A stretch of DNA of 64,000 nucleotides from Aeromonas bestiarum. Its GTDB lineage: Bacteria > Pseudomonadota > Gammaproteobacteria > Enterobacterales > Aeromonadaceae. The notes beneath the pieces were generated by a model. That model saw only the letters and a list, made by a program, of their open reading frames with translations, was not told where the DNA came from and made no database searches. Below are positions 1-5,920 of this stretch, piece after piece. The stretch is taken from assembly GCF_000819745.1 (NCBI RefSeq), contig NZ_CDDA01000034.1, positions 51,255 through 115,254 on the forward strand, given 5' to 3'. The position numbers were made by a program, and so were the translations under genes. The stretch's first letter is position 1. The number at the start of each line of letters is the position of its first letter.

Positions 1-27
1 GGCGTTGCGAACCTGGGTAATCTGCAT
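1..27 (-). CDS. N-terminal fragment of a protein cut by the window edge
   Basis: A minus-strand ATG at 27-25 opens a frame reading MQITQVRNA before the window ends. A good Shine-Dalgarno (CGGAG) lies about 8 bases upstream. MxITQxRNA openings occur in metallo-beta-lactamase-fold hydrolases, but nine codons are too few to assign a family. The gene is divergent from the heat-shock genes to its right. Confidence 0.45.
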
Positions 28-183
28 TGTGTAGCTCCGTGATAGCGGCGAGGTGTGCAACCAGTATGACGGGGGATGCGGGGAGCCATGAGTGGCCCGC
101 GGGTCGATTATCGATCCTATCGGGCCAGCTGAACGATACAGTTGTGCGTCGGACAAACTCGAAAAATTTCTTTGATTCTCGCC

Positions 184-211
184 CTTGAAAGCAAAAAGCC
201 GGACCCTATAT
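184..211 (+). promoter_or_regulatory. sigma32 (RpoH) heat-shock promoter
   Basis: CTTGAAA at 184-190 and CCCTATAT at 204-211 are separated by 13 bases. This closely fits the RpoH consensus CTTGAAA-N11-16-CCCCATNT. It lies about 95 bases upstream of the first hsp20 start, leaving a long leader that contains the RNA thermometer. Confidence 0.85.
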
Positions 212-281
212 AGATAACAAGGCCGGAACGCTCAACAGAGGTTTCGACCAGACGCCCGTCCGACAGGAGGGCAAACCATCC

Positions 282-304
282 GTTATCGCTCACAAGAGGG
301 TAAT
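282..304 (+). promoter_or_regulatory. ROSE-like RNA thermometer of the first hsp20 gene
   Basis: A hairpin covers the ribosome binding site GAGGG at 296-300. CGCTC (287-291) pairs with GAGGG across an ACAA loop, with one internal G-G mismatch (288/299). Bases 282-285 then pair with 301-304 across a bulged U. An UYGCU anti-Shine-Dalgarno strand with a G-G pair is the hallmark of ROSE elements in front of ibpA-type genes. The hairpin would melt on heat shock and open the start at 308. Confidence 0.75.
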
Positions 305-307
305 ACT

Positions 308-721
308 ATGCGTTCTATCGACTTTTCTCCGCTCTATCGTTCTGCCATCGGTTTCGATCGTCTGGCCAATCTCATCGAATCTGCGGCCAGCAATGGCAAT
401 GCCGGATATCCCCCCTACAACATAGAGCAGCTGGGTGACAACGACTACCGCATCAGCATGGCGGTGGCGGGCTTTACCCAGGAAGAGCTGGAGTTGAGCT
501 TTCAGGAAAATCTGCTGACGGTGAAGGGCAGCAAGCAGGCCGAGACCGACCGCAACTACCTGTATCAGGGCATAGCCGAGCGGGGTTTCGAGCGTCGCTT
601 CCAGCTGGCCGACTATGTGCGGGTGAAGGGTGCCGACCTGAAGAACGGCCTGCTGCACGTCGAGCTGGTGCGTGAGGTGCCGGAGGCGATGAAGCCGCGC
701 AAGATCGAGATCAACGGCTAA
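308..721 (+). CDS. ibpA: small heat-shock protein, IbpA-like
   Basis: A 137-residue Hsp20 chaperone that binds unfolding proteins in the cytoplasm and holds them for refolding by DnaK/ClpB. The alpha-crystallin domain spans about residues 35-125 and includes YPPYNIE near its start, a hallmark of the IbpA/IbpB branch. The C-terminal IEI tripeptide fits the IxI motif used for oligomer assembly. Start 308 is fixed by the Shine-Dalgarno buried in the thermometer hairpin. A sigma32 promoter and a ROSE element give heat control at transcription and translation. A paralogue follows after 93 bases, so the pair resembles the two-component IbpA/IbpB chaperone. Which copy matches which E. coli gene is not resolved. 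Confidence 0.9.
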   Translation: MRSIDFSPLYRSAIGFDRLANLIESAASNGNAGYPPYNIEQLGDNDYRISMAVAGFTQEELELSFQENLLTVKGSKQAETDRNYLYQGIAERGFERRFQLADYVRVKGADLKNGLLHVELVREVPEAMKPRKIEING

Positions 722-790
722 CGCCCGATTTGAATCCATTTTTACCAAGCTTTCCGGGTGCCGATGGCGGGCCCGTGGAAATAGAAACCT

Positions 791-809
791 GTTGCTTATT
801 AGAAGGATA
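791..809 (+). promoter_or_regulatory. ROSE-like hairpin of the second hsp20 gene
   Basis: TTGCTT (792-797) can pair with AAGGA (803-807) over a five-base loop, leaving the same internal G-G mismatch (794/806) as the first thermometer. The paired AAGGA is the ribosome binding site 8 bases before the ATG at 815. The stem is shorter than the first one. Confidence 0.6.
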
Positions 810-814
810 GGATT

Positions 815-1252
815 ATGCGTAACCTTGATTTTTCTCATCTCCATTCCAATGCCGTCGGCTTCGAGCGGATGGCCCGTGAGCTGGAAGGCCTGTTTGACCA
901 GAAGGCGGTAGCCTATCCCCCTTACAACATCGAAAAGCGCGATCACGACGGCTATCGCATCACGGTCGCGGTGGCCGGTTTCGAGCGCGAAGAGCTGGAA
1001 CTGGAGACCGAAAACGGTACCCTCAAGGTGAAGGGGCGCAAGGCAGCCTCTGATGAACGCCAGTTCCTCCATCAGGGCATTGCCGAGCGTGACTTCGAGC
1101 TGGCCTTCAAGTTGAGCCAGCACGTGGAGGTGCAGGGCGCCAGGCTGGAGCATGGTCTGCTGACCATAGATCTGGCGCGCGAACTGCCGGAGGCACTCAA
1201 GCCTCGCGCCATCCCCATCGGCAAAGCCGAGCCGCTGGCGCTGCCAAACTAA
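815..1252 (+). CDS. second small heat-shock protein, Hsp20 family
   Basis: A 145-residue Hsp20 paralogue of the upstream gene. It shares the opening MRxxDFS, the YPPYNIE block at about residues 35-41, the GIAER motif and a C-terminal IPI (IxI-type) motif near residue 135. It probably co-oligomerises with the first protein, as IbpB does with IbpA. The 93-base gap holds no obvious terminator or strong promoter, so the two are probably cotranscribed. Translation appears to be controlled separately by its own thermometer-like hairpin. A strong terminator follows the stop codon. Confidence 0.88.
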   Translation: MRNLDFSHLHSNAVGFERMARELEGLFDQKAVAYPPYNIEKRDHDGYRITVAVAGFEREELELETENGTLKVKGRKAASDERQFLHQGIAERDFELAFKLSQHVEVQGARLEHGLLTIDLARELPEALKPRAIPIGKAEPLALPN

Positions 1253-1265
1253 GCCATGAGAAATG

Positions 1266-1293
1266 AAAAAGGCCTGCGATTGCAGGCCTTTTT
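1266..1293. terminator. bidirectional intrinsic terminator
   Basis: GGCCTGC / GCAGGCC (1271-1277 and 1282-1288) with a GATT loop is flanked by A-tract and T-tract. It can terminate the hsp20 transcript rightward and avtA leftward. Confidence 0.9.
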
Positions 1294-1309
1294 GTTTTTG
1301 GTTCGCAGG

Positions 1310-2563
1310 TCAGTTGCTGCCGTAGAGGTAGTTGATCTCGTCCGCCAGTATGGCGATGCCACGGCGCACCAGCTCCTCGCTCTGGGAGTAGTTGAGGCGG
1401 ATACACTCCTGGCTGTGGCGCCACTTGGGGTCGTCGATGCCGGGGAAGAAGTAGTGACCCGGCACTATCAGCAGGTTCTTCGCCTTCAACCGCTCATAAA
1501 GTTCCTGGCAGTGAATGGGCAGACCTTCGAACCAGAGCCAGAGGAAGAGGGCGCCTTCCGGCTTGTGGATGTGGAAGCGCGGATCCGGGATCGCCTCACG
1601 CAGCAGCCGTACCGCCAGCTCGGCCTTCTGCCGGTAGAAGGGTTTCACCACCTGCTCGCTCAGGGTGATGATCTCGCCACTTTCTATCATGGGGATGGTG
1701 ATGGCGGGTCCCAGGCTGCCCGGCGCCAGGTTGATGATGCCGCTCAGGTTGGTGATGGCCTGAATGATCTTCTCGTCGGCGATGACGATGCCACAGCGAG
1801 TACCCGGCAGTCCCAGCTTGGAGAGGCTCATGCAGAGGATGGTGTTGGCGTTCCAGAACGGCTTGGCCTCGCTGAAGATGATGCCAGGGAAGGGCACGCC
1901 GTAGGCGTTGTCGATCAGCAGCGGAATGCCCTTGTCGCGGGCTATCTGATCCAGATGCTCTATCTCGTCATCGGTCAGCACGTTGCCAGTCGGGTTGGTC
2001 GGACGGGAGACGCAGATCACCCCTATATCGTCGCCCACCTGCAGGCTCTCGAAATCCACGTGGTATTTGAACTGGCCATCGGGCAGCTTCTCCATGGTGG
2101 GTTTGTACGCCACGAAGTAGTCATCGGTGAGGGCTGAGTCGGCGTAGCCGATATATTCGGGGGCCAGCGGGAACAGCACCTTCTTCTTGCGGCCATCGGC
2201 GAACTCGCCGGCCAGCAGGTTGAACAGGTAGAAGAAGGCATTCTGGCTGCCGTTGGTCAGGGCGATATTGCGAGAGGTGATATCCCAGCCGAGCTCCTTG
2301 CTGAGCAGGGCGGCCAGCGCCTTGGTGAACCTGTCCTTGCCCTGGGGGCCGTCGTAGTTGGCCATGGCTTTGACCAGTTCGCCATTGTCGAGCAGGTTTT
2401 TGGCTTCGGTTTGAAAGCGCTCCAGCATGGCGGGGATCGGGGCCGGATTGCCACCACCCAGCATGATGGCGTCCGGATTGGTCAGCCCCTGATTAAGGTC
2501 ATCCATGAGTTGGGTAATGCCGGCGTGGCGAGTGAACTTCTCGCCGAACAAGGAAAATTCCAT
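1310..2563 (-). CDS. avtA: valine-pyruvate aminotransferase
   Basis: A 417-residue fold-type I PLP aminotransferase, the same length as E. coli AvtA. It interconverts valine plus pyruvate with 2-oxoisovalerate plus alanine in the cytoplasm and so contributes to alanine and valine synthesis. The SLSKLGLPGTRCG block near residue 250 carries the Schiff-base lysine. The GGGNPAPIPAM block near residue 37 and TNPTGNVL near residue 190 are typical of the family. It is a single gene, convergent with the hsp20 pair. Its upstream region (2564-2845) contains a parS palindrome. Confidence 0.93.
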   Translation of the reverse strand: MEFSLFGEKFTRHAGITQLMDDLNQGLTNPDAIMLGGGNPAPIPAMLERFQTEAKNLLDNGELVKAMANYDGPQGKDRFTKALAALLSKELGWDITSRNIALTNGSQNAFFYLFNLLAGEFADGRKKKVLFPLAPEYIGYADSALTDDYFVAYKPTMEKLPDGQFKYHVDFESLQVGDDIGVICVSRPTNPTGNVLTDDEIEHLDQIARDKGIPLLIDNAYGVPFPGIIFSEAKPFWNANTILCMSLSKLGLPGTRCGIVIADEKIIQAITNLSGIINLAPGSLGPAITIPMIESGEIITLSEQVVKPFYRQKAELAVRLLREAIPDPRFHIHKPEGALFLWLWFEGLPIHCQELYERLKAKNLLIVPGHYFFPGIDDPKWRHSQECIRLNYSQSEELVRRGIAILADEINYLYGSN

Positions 2564-2645
2564 TCGGTGACGGATCCAGAGTCAGTTACGGGGATGTAGC
2601 ACCATAGCTCAGTTTAAAAGCGGGTGTCGATCAAAATAACGGGAC

Positions 2646-2659
2646 GTTCCACGTGGAAC
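2646..2659. other. parS centromere site
   Basis: A 14-bp perfect palindrome, GTTCCACGTGGAAC, which is the core of the chromosomal parS sequence bound by ParB. It lies between avtA and a small secreted-protein gene. A second site with one changed base is at 5043-5056. Chromosomal parS sites cluster near oriC. Confidence 0.8.
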
Positions 2660-2845
2660 ATGACTCGGGAATACGCCGTGGTAAAAAATACCATTTATGG
2701 GTTTAAAAATGACCACCTTGCTACCCAGATAAGACACAAATGGGGGCTTTTGATTGATTAATTCAAGCAAAATCATCTAGTTATAAATATGGCACAAGTA
2801 TTGGAATAGCTATCAGGTCATCTCAACCATACCGGAGCACACCAG

Positions 2846-3079
2846 ATGAAAACCCTGATCGCCACCCTGATAATGAGCACACTGAGCCTGAATGTGATGG
2901 CAACTGAAAACCCCAGGCCCGAGCTGGATACCGCCCAGCTGGATCAGGCTATCCTGGCTCAGCAGCAGGAGGCATCTCATGCCGTTGTGCTGGATGCCAT
3001 CAGCAACCTCAAGCCACTGGCGCTGGATACCCTGGTGGTGGAGGTGAGTTCGGCCGATGCGACTCACCCTGGGAGTTGA
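2846..3079 (+). CDS. small predicted secreted protein
   Basis: A 77-residue protein with a clear signal peptide. MKTLI is followed by a hydrophobic stretch and a likely cleavage after NVMA (about residue 19). The rest is a polar, glutamine-rich segment without a recognised motif. A GGAG ribosome binding site precedes the start. Its last 71 bases overlap, in the opposite orientation, the 3' end of the AraC-type gene. The reading frame is otherwise in non-coding space. Function unknown; it could be shorter-lived or spurious, but the signal peptide argues for a real gene. Confidence 0.55.
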   Translation: MKTLIATLIMSTLSLNVMATENPRPELDTAQLDQAILAQQQEASHAVVLDAISNLKPLALDTLVVEVSSADATHPGS

Positions 3080-3833
3080 GATGGCGCAGGGGAGTCTGCC
3101 CCGTATGCTGTCTGAAGAAGCTGATGAAGGCGCTGTCGCTGGAGAACTCCAGCGAAGCGGCCACCCGGCTGATGGGCACGTCCTCGGCCAGCAGTTCCAT
3201 GGCGCGCAGCAGACGCCACTGCTGGCGCCAGGCCTGATAGCTCATGCCTGTGTCTCGCATGAAGATGCGGCCTATGGTCTTGTCACTGGCACCCACCCGT
3301 CCGACCAGCCGGTTGAGCCGATCGGGCAGGGTGTCGCCCCGTTTTACCTCCTGCAACCAGGCCGTCAGGCGCGGATCTGCCGGTAGCGGCAGTTGCCAGG
3401 ATTCCCGCGGCGCTTGCGCCAGCTCCTCCATGAACAGCGCCAGCATCCGGCTCTGCTCCACCTCCGGTTTCTCCCATGGCCAGAGTGCCATTCGTTCTAT
3501 GATCTCCCGCAGCAGCGGGTTGACCGCCATCACCTGCACACTGGCTGGCAGCTCGGGTTGTGGCCGGAAGTAGAGGGAGCGATAGGCCACCACACCGCGC
3601 ATCAGCACTCTGTGGGGAGTGCCCGCCGGCAGCCAGGCTGCCCGGCTGGGTGGCAGCAGACAGACCTGGTTCGCCAGCTCTATGCTCATGCAACCCGCCT
3701 GGGCAAACAGCAACTGATGGCGCTGATGCTGATGCAGGCCCGAGTCGTGCCAGCCGAGCGCGGAGGCAATGCCGATCACGCTGCCAGCCAGGCTGTCCGG
3801 GTCAAAAGGGTGATCGGGGAGAATAAAGGCCAT
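3009..3833 (-). CDS. AraC-family transcriptional regulator
   Basis: A 274-residue regulator with an N-terminal cupin-like sensor half (HQHQRHQLLFAQAG near residue 35, typical of AraC proteins) and a C-terminal double helix-turn-helix. The second HTH carries SRVAASLEFSSDSAFISFFRQHTGQTP near residues 218-245. It is divergent from an MFS exporter with 92 bases between. An inverted repeat in that gap places one half-site directly in front of this start codon, so autoregulation and control of the exporter are likely. The proline-rich C-terminal tail after the HTH is unusual and overlaps a convergent gene. Confidence 0.85.
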   Translation of the reverse strand: MAFILPDHPFDPDSLAGSVIGIASALGWHDSGLHQHQRHQLLFAQAGCMSIELANQVCLLPPSRAAWLPAGTPHRVLMRGVVAYRSLYFRPQPELPASVQVMAVNPLLREIIERMALWPWEKPEVEQSRMLALFMEELAQAPRESWQLPLPADPRLTAWLQEVKRGDTLPDRLNRLVGRVGASDKTIGRIFMRDTGMSYQAWRQQWRLLRAMELLAEDVPISRVAASLEFSSDSAFISFFRQHTGQTPLRHLNSQGESHRPNSPPPPGYPAPVA

Positions 3834-3834
3834 G

Positions 3835-3879
3835 TGTCCGATTATTGATGTTTATAGTCCTGCTTATTGTAATCGGACA
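3835..3879. promoter_or_regulatory. operator: 10-bp inverted repeat between the AraC and MFS genes
   Basis: TGTCCGATTA (3835-3844) and TAATCGGACA (3870-3879) form a perfect inverted repeat separated by 25 bases. It sits in the intergenic region of a divergent regulator/transporter pair, as expected for an operator of the AraC-type protein. Confidence 0.65.
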
Positions 3880-3925
3880 GTCGGCATCTCTCTAGAATAA
3901 CGACCTCTTGTGAAGGAGGTTTGTC

Positions 3926-5053
3926 ATGAACAACAAGTTGCCACCGCTCTGGCTGGTGGTTGGATTGATGATGTTTCCCCAGATAGTGGAGACCATCTAC
4001 AGCCCTGTGCTGACGCATATCGCGAGCCAGTTCAGGGTAAGCGACGGGCAGGCATCCCAGACCCTGTCGGTCTATTTTCTGGCGTTTGCCGTGGGCGTGG
4101 TCTGTTGGGGGCGGCTCTGCGATCTGATCGGGCGACGTCCCGCCATGCTGGCGGGTCTGTTCACTTACGGGCTCGGCACCTTGCTGGCATTGCTGGCCAA
4201 CCAGTTTGAGGTGTTGCTGCTGGCCCGGGTCATCTCGGCCTTTGGGGCCGCCGTGGGATCCGTGGTGACCCAGACCATGCTGCGCGACAGCTACCAGGGC
4301 AGCGATCTGGCCCGCGTCTTCTCGGTCATGGGGGTCGCGCTATCACTCAGCCCCGTGCTGGGACTGGTGAGCGGCGGCCTGTTGGCCGAGCAGTTTGGCT
4401 ATCTCGGTGTCTTCAGCGGCTTGCTGGTGCTGGCCCTGATGCTGGGGGGGATCGCCGGCTGGCGGCTGCCAGAAACCCGTCCCGTGATGACCACTCGGGT
4501 TGCCCTCTGGCCATTGGCATGCCGCATGGTGCGGGATGGCGGACTCTGGCGCAGCGCCCTGCTGGTCGCCCTGTTCAATACCATGCTGTTTGGCTACTAC
4601 AGCCTGGCACCGTTTCTGTTTGCCGGATTGGGATTGAATGCCAGCGAGTTTGGCTATTCCGGCCTGGCGTTGGCGCTGGCGACCTTGATCGGCAGCCTGC
4701 TGAACCGGCGTTTGCTGGGCATGGGCTGGTTGCCATCAGCGCTGATCCGGCTGGCCTCTGTGCTGGCGCTGGGGGCTGGGGTTGCCGTGTGGGCAGGTCA
4801 GGATTCGCTCTGGTTCCTGCTGCCCATGATGGGAGTCGTGGTGGCCTTTGGCATCGCCATCCCCAATGTGTTGAGTCAGGCCTTGCTGTCTTATCGGGAG
4901 GTGGCTGGCAGTGCCGGTGCCCTGTTCGGACTGGCCTACTACCTGCTGCTCAGCCTGGGATTGGCGCTGGCGGCCGCTTTGCAGGATCTGGGTCTGCTGC
5001 TCCTTGGCTGCGGCCTGTTGGCCGTACTGTGCAGCGGCCGGCGTTCCACGTGA
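3926..5053 (+). CDS. MFS drug-efflux-type transporter
   Basis: A 375-residue major facilitator protein with about 12 hydrophobic segments. The loop 2-3 signature GRLCDLIGRRPAML is near residue 63, and the N-terminal half is like the Bcr/CflA drug:proton antiporters. A strong Shine-Dalgarno (GAAGGAGGT) precedes the ATG. It is probably controlled by the divergent AraC regulator. The substrate cannot be read from sequence. The last codons and stop lie inside a parS site. Confidence 0.82.
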   Translation: MNNKLPPLWLVVGLMMFPQIVETIYSPVLTHIASQFRVSDGQASQTLSVYFLAFAVGVVCWGRLCDLIGRRPAMLAGLFTYGLGTLLALLANQFEVLLLARVISAFGAAVGSVVTQTMLRDSYQGSDLARVFSVMGVALSLSPVLGLVSGGLLAEQFGYLGVFSGLLVLALMLGGIAGWRLPETRPVMTTRVALWPLACRMVRDGGLWRSALLVALFNTMLFGYYSLAPFLFAGLGLNASEFGYSGLALALATLIGSLLNRRLLGMGWLPSALIRLASVLALGAGVAVWAGQDSLWFLLPMMGVVVAFGIAIPNVLSQALLSYREVAGSAGALFGLAYYLLLSLGLALAAALQDLGLLLLGCGLLAVLCSGRRST

Positions 5054-5056
5054 AAC
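5043..5056. other. second parS site, overlapping the MFS stop codon
   Basis: GTTCCACGTGAAAC matches the parS consensus, differing from the 2646 site at one base. The TGA stop of the MFS gene (5051-5053) lies within the site. It is 2.4 kb from the first site. Confidence 0.78.
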
Positions 5057-5057
5057 A

Positions 5058-5143
5058 TCAGCTGTCGATAAAACGGTAGCCGATGCCGGATTCGGTTCCG
5101 ATCAGGCTGGGTTGCTGGGAATGTTGCCGCCCAGCTTCTTGCT
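5058..5143 (-). pseudogene. decayed copy of the 3' end of kdpE
   Basis: Read on the minus strand this region ends in QPSLIGTESGIGYRFIDS and a TGA. The kdpE C-terminus is QPSLIETESGIGYRFIGS. A frameshift separates this from a recognisable KKLGG block further upstream. The unit repeats with a period of about 92 bases relative to the true kdpE end. It lies directly downstream of kdpE and beside the parS site. It is non-functional as a gene. Confidence 0.85.
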
Positions 5144-5149
5144 GCAACA

Positions 5150-5833
5150 TCAGCTGCCGATAAAACGGTAGCCGATGCCAGATTCGGTTTCGATCAGACT
5201 GGGTTGCTGGGGGTTATCTCCCAACTTCTTGCGCAGGCTGGCGATGACGATGCGCAGGTAGTGGGTATCTTCCTTGTGGCTCGGTCCCCAGATGTCGTTG
5301 AGCAGCTGGGTCTGCATCACCAGCTTGCCGGGGTGGCACACCAGGGCCTGCAGCAGGGCGAACTCCTTGCGAGACAGGGGGATCTCTTCCTCCTTCATGG
5401 TCACCTTGTGGCTGCTGGCGTCCAGAGTCAGGCCGCATTGCGGAAAGTGGCGGCATTCGCCGCTGCTGACCCCGGCTCGCTGGCGCAGCAAGACGCGGAT
5501 GCGGGCCATCATCTCCCCAATGCCGAACGGCTTGCTCATGTAGTCGTTGGCGCCCGCGTCCAGCAACCGCACCTTCTCCTGCTCCGAATCCCGCGCCGAC
5601 AGCACCAGTACCGGATGTTGATGGTGCTCACGAATCGTCTGCAGTATCTGGATGCCGTCTCCGTCCGGCAGGCCGAGATCCAGGATCACCAGATCGGGAT
5701 TGAGGTGGCGATACTGCTCCAATCCCTCATTGACGCCCACCGCCTCGCTGACCTGATGGCCCTCGGCGATCAGGCTGATCCGCAGAAAGCGGCGGATCGC
5801 CGCTTCATCATCAATGACCAGGATATGAGCCAT
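5150..5833 (-). CDS. kdpE: KdpE response regulator of potassium transport
   Basis: A 227-residue OmpR-family regulator. The receiver domain covers residues 1-115, with acidic pair D8/D9, phospho-acceptor D52 (ILDLGLPDGDG) and conserved K101 region (MSKPF). The winged-helix DNA-binding domain covers about residues 130-226. Phosphorylated by KdpD, it activates kdpFABC when K+ is low. It is last in the kdpFABCDE series. A mini-ORF lies between kdpD and the ATG, and a strong GGAGG at the end of that mini-ORF serves this start. A degenerate copy of its 3' end follows. Confidence 0.95.
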   Translation of the reverse strand: MAHILVIDDEAAIRRFLRISLIAEGHQVSEAVGVNEGLEQYRHLNPDLVILDLGLPDGDGIQILQTIREHHQHPVLVLSARDSEQEKVRLLDAGANDYMSKPFGIGEMMARIRVLLRQRAGVSSGECRHFPQCGLTLDASSHKVTMKEEEIPLSRKEFALLQALVCHPGKLVMQTQLLNDIWGPSHKEDTHYLRIVIASLRKKLGDNPQQPSLIETESGIGYRFIGS

Positions 5834-5920
5834 CTAGCCTCCAGCGGCGAATGTTGGGGAGGGAACTGGCGATGGCAGCATGCACTCTCTGCCGCCATGA
5901 CAAAGGATGGGATCCATCAT
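5834..5920 (-). pseudogene. mini-ORF made of a degenerate copy of the kdpE 5' end
   Basis: A 28-codon frame starting MMDPILCHGG. From the second ATG its DNA matches the kdpE start (ATGGCTCATATCCTGGTCAT) with a few changes and one inserted base. The first ATG overlaps the kdpD stop codon (ATGA), which is the usual geometry of a kdpD/kdpE junction. Its TAG stop directly abuts the ATG of the intact kdpE. It carries GGAGG just before its stop, placed to serve kdpE. Probably a leftover start region that now couples kdpE translation to kdpD. Confidence 0.7.

Noticed and set aside
1197..1424. A minus-strand ORF running across the hsp20/avtA terminator
   Set aside because: It crosses a strong terminator and overlaps two real genes in other frames.
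2050..2065. CACGTG cores at about 2057, 1121 and 7826 as further parS sites
   Set aside because: Only the central six bases match; the outer GTTxC/GxAAC arms are absent.
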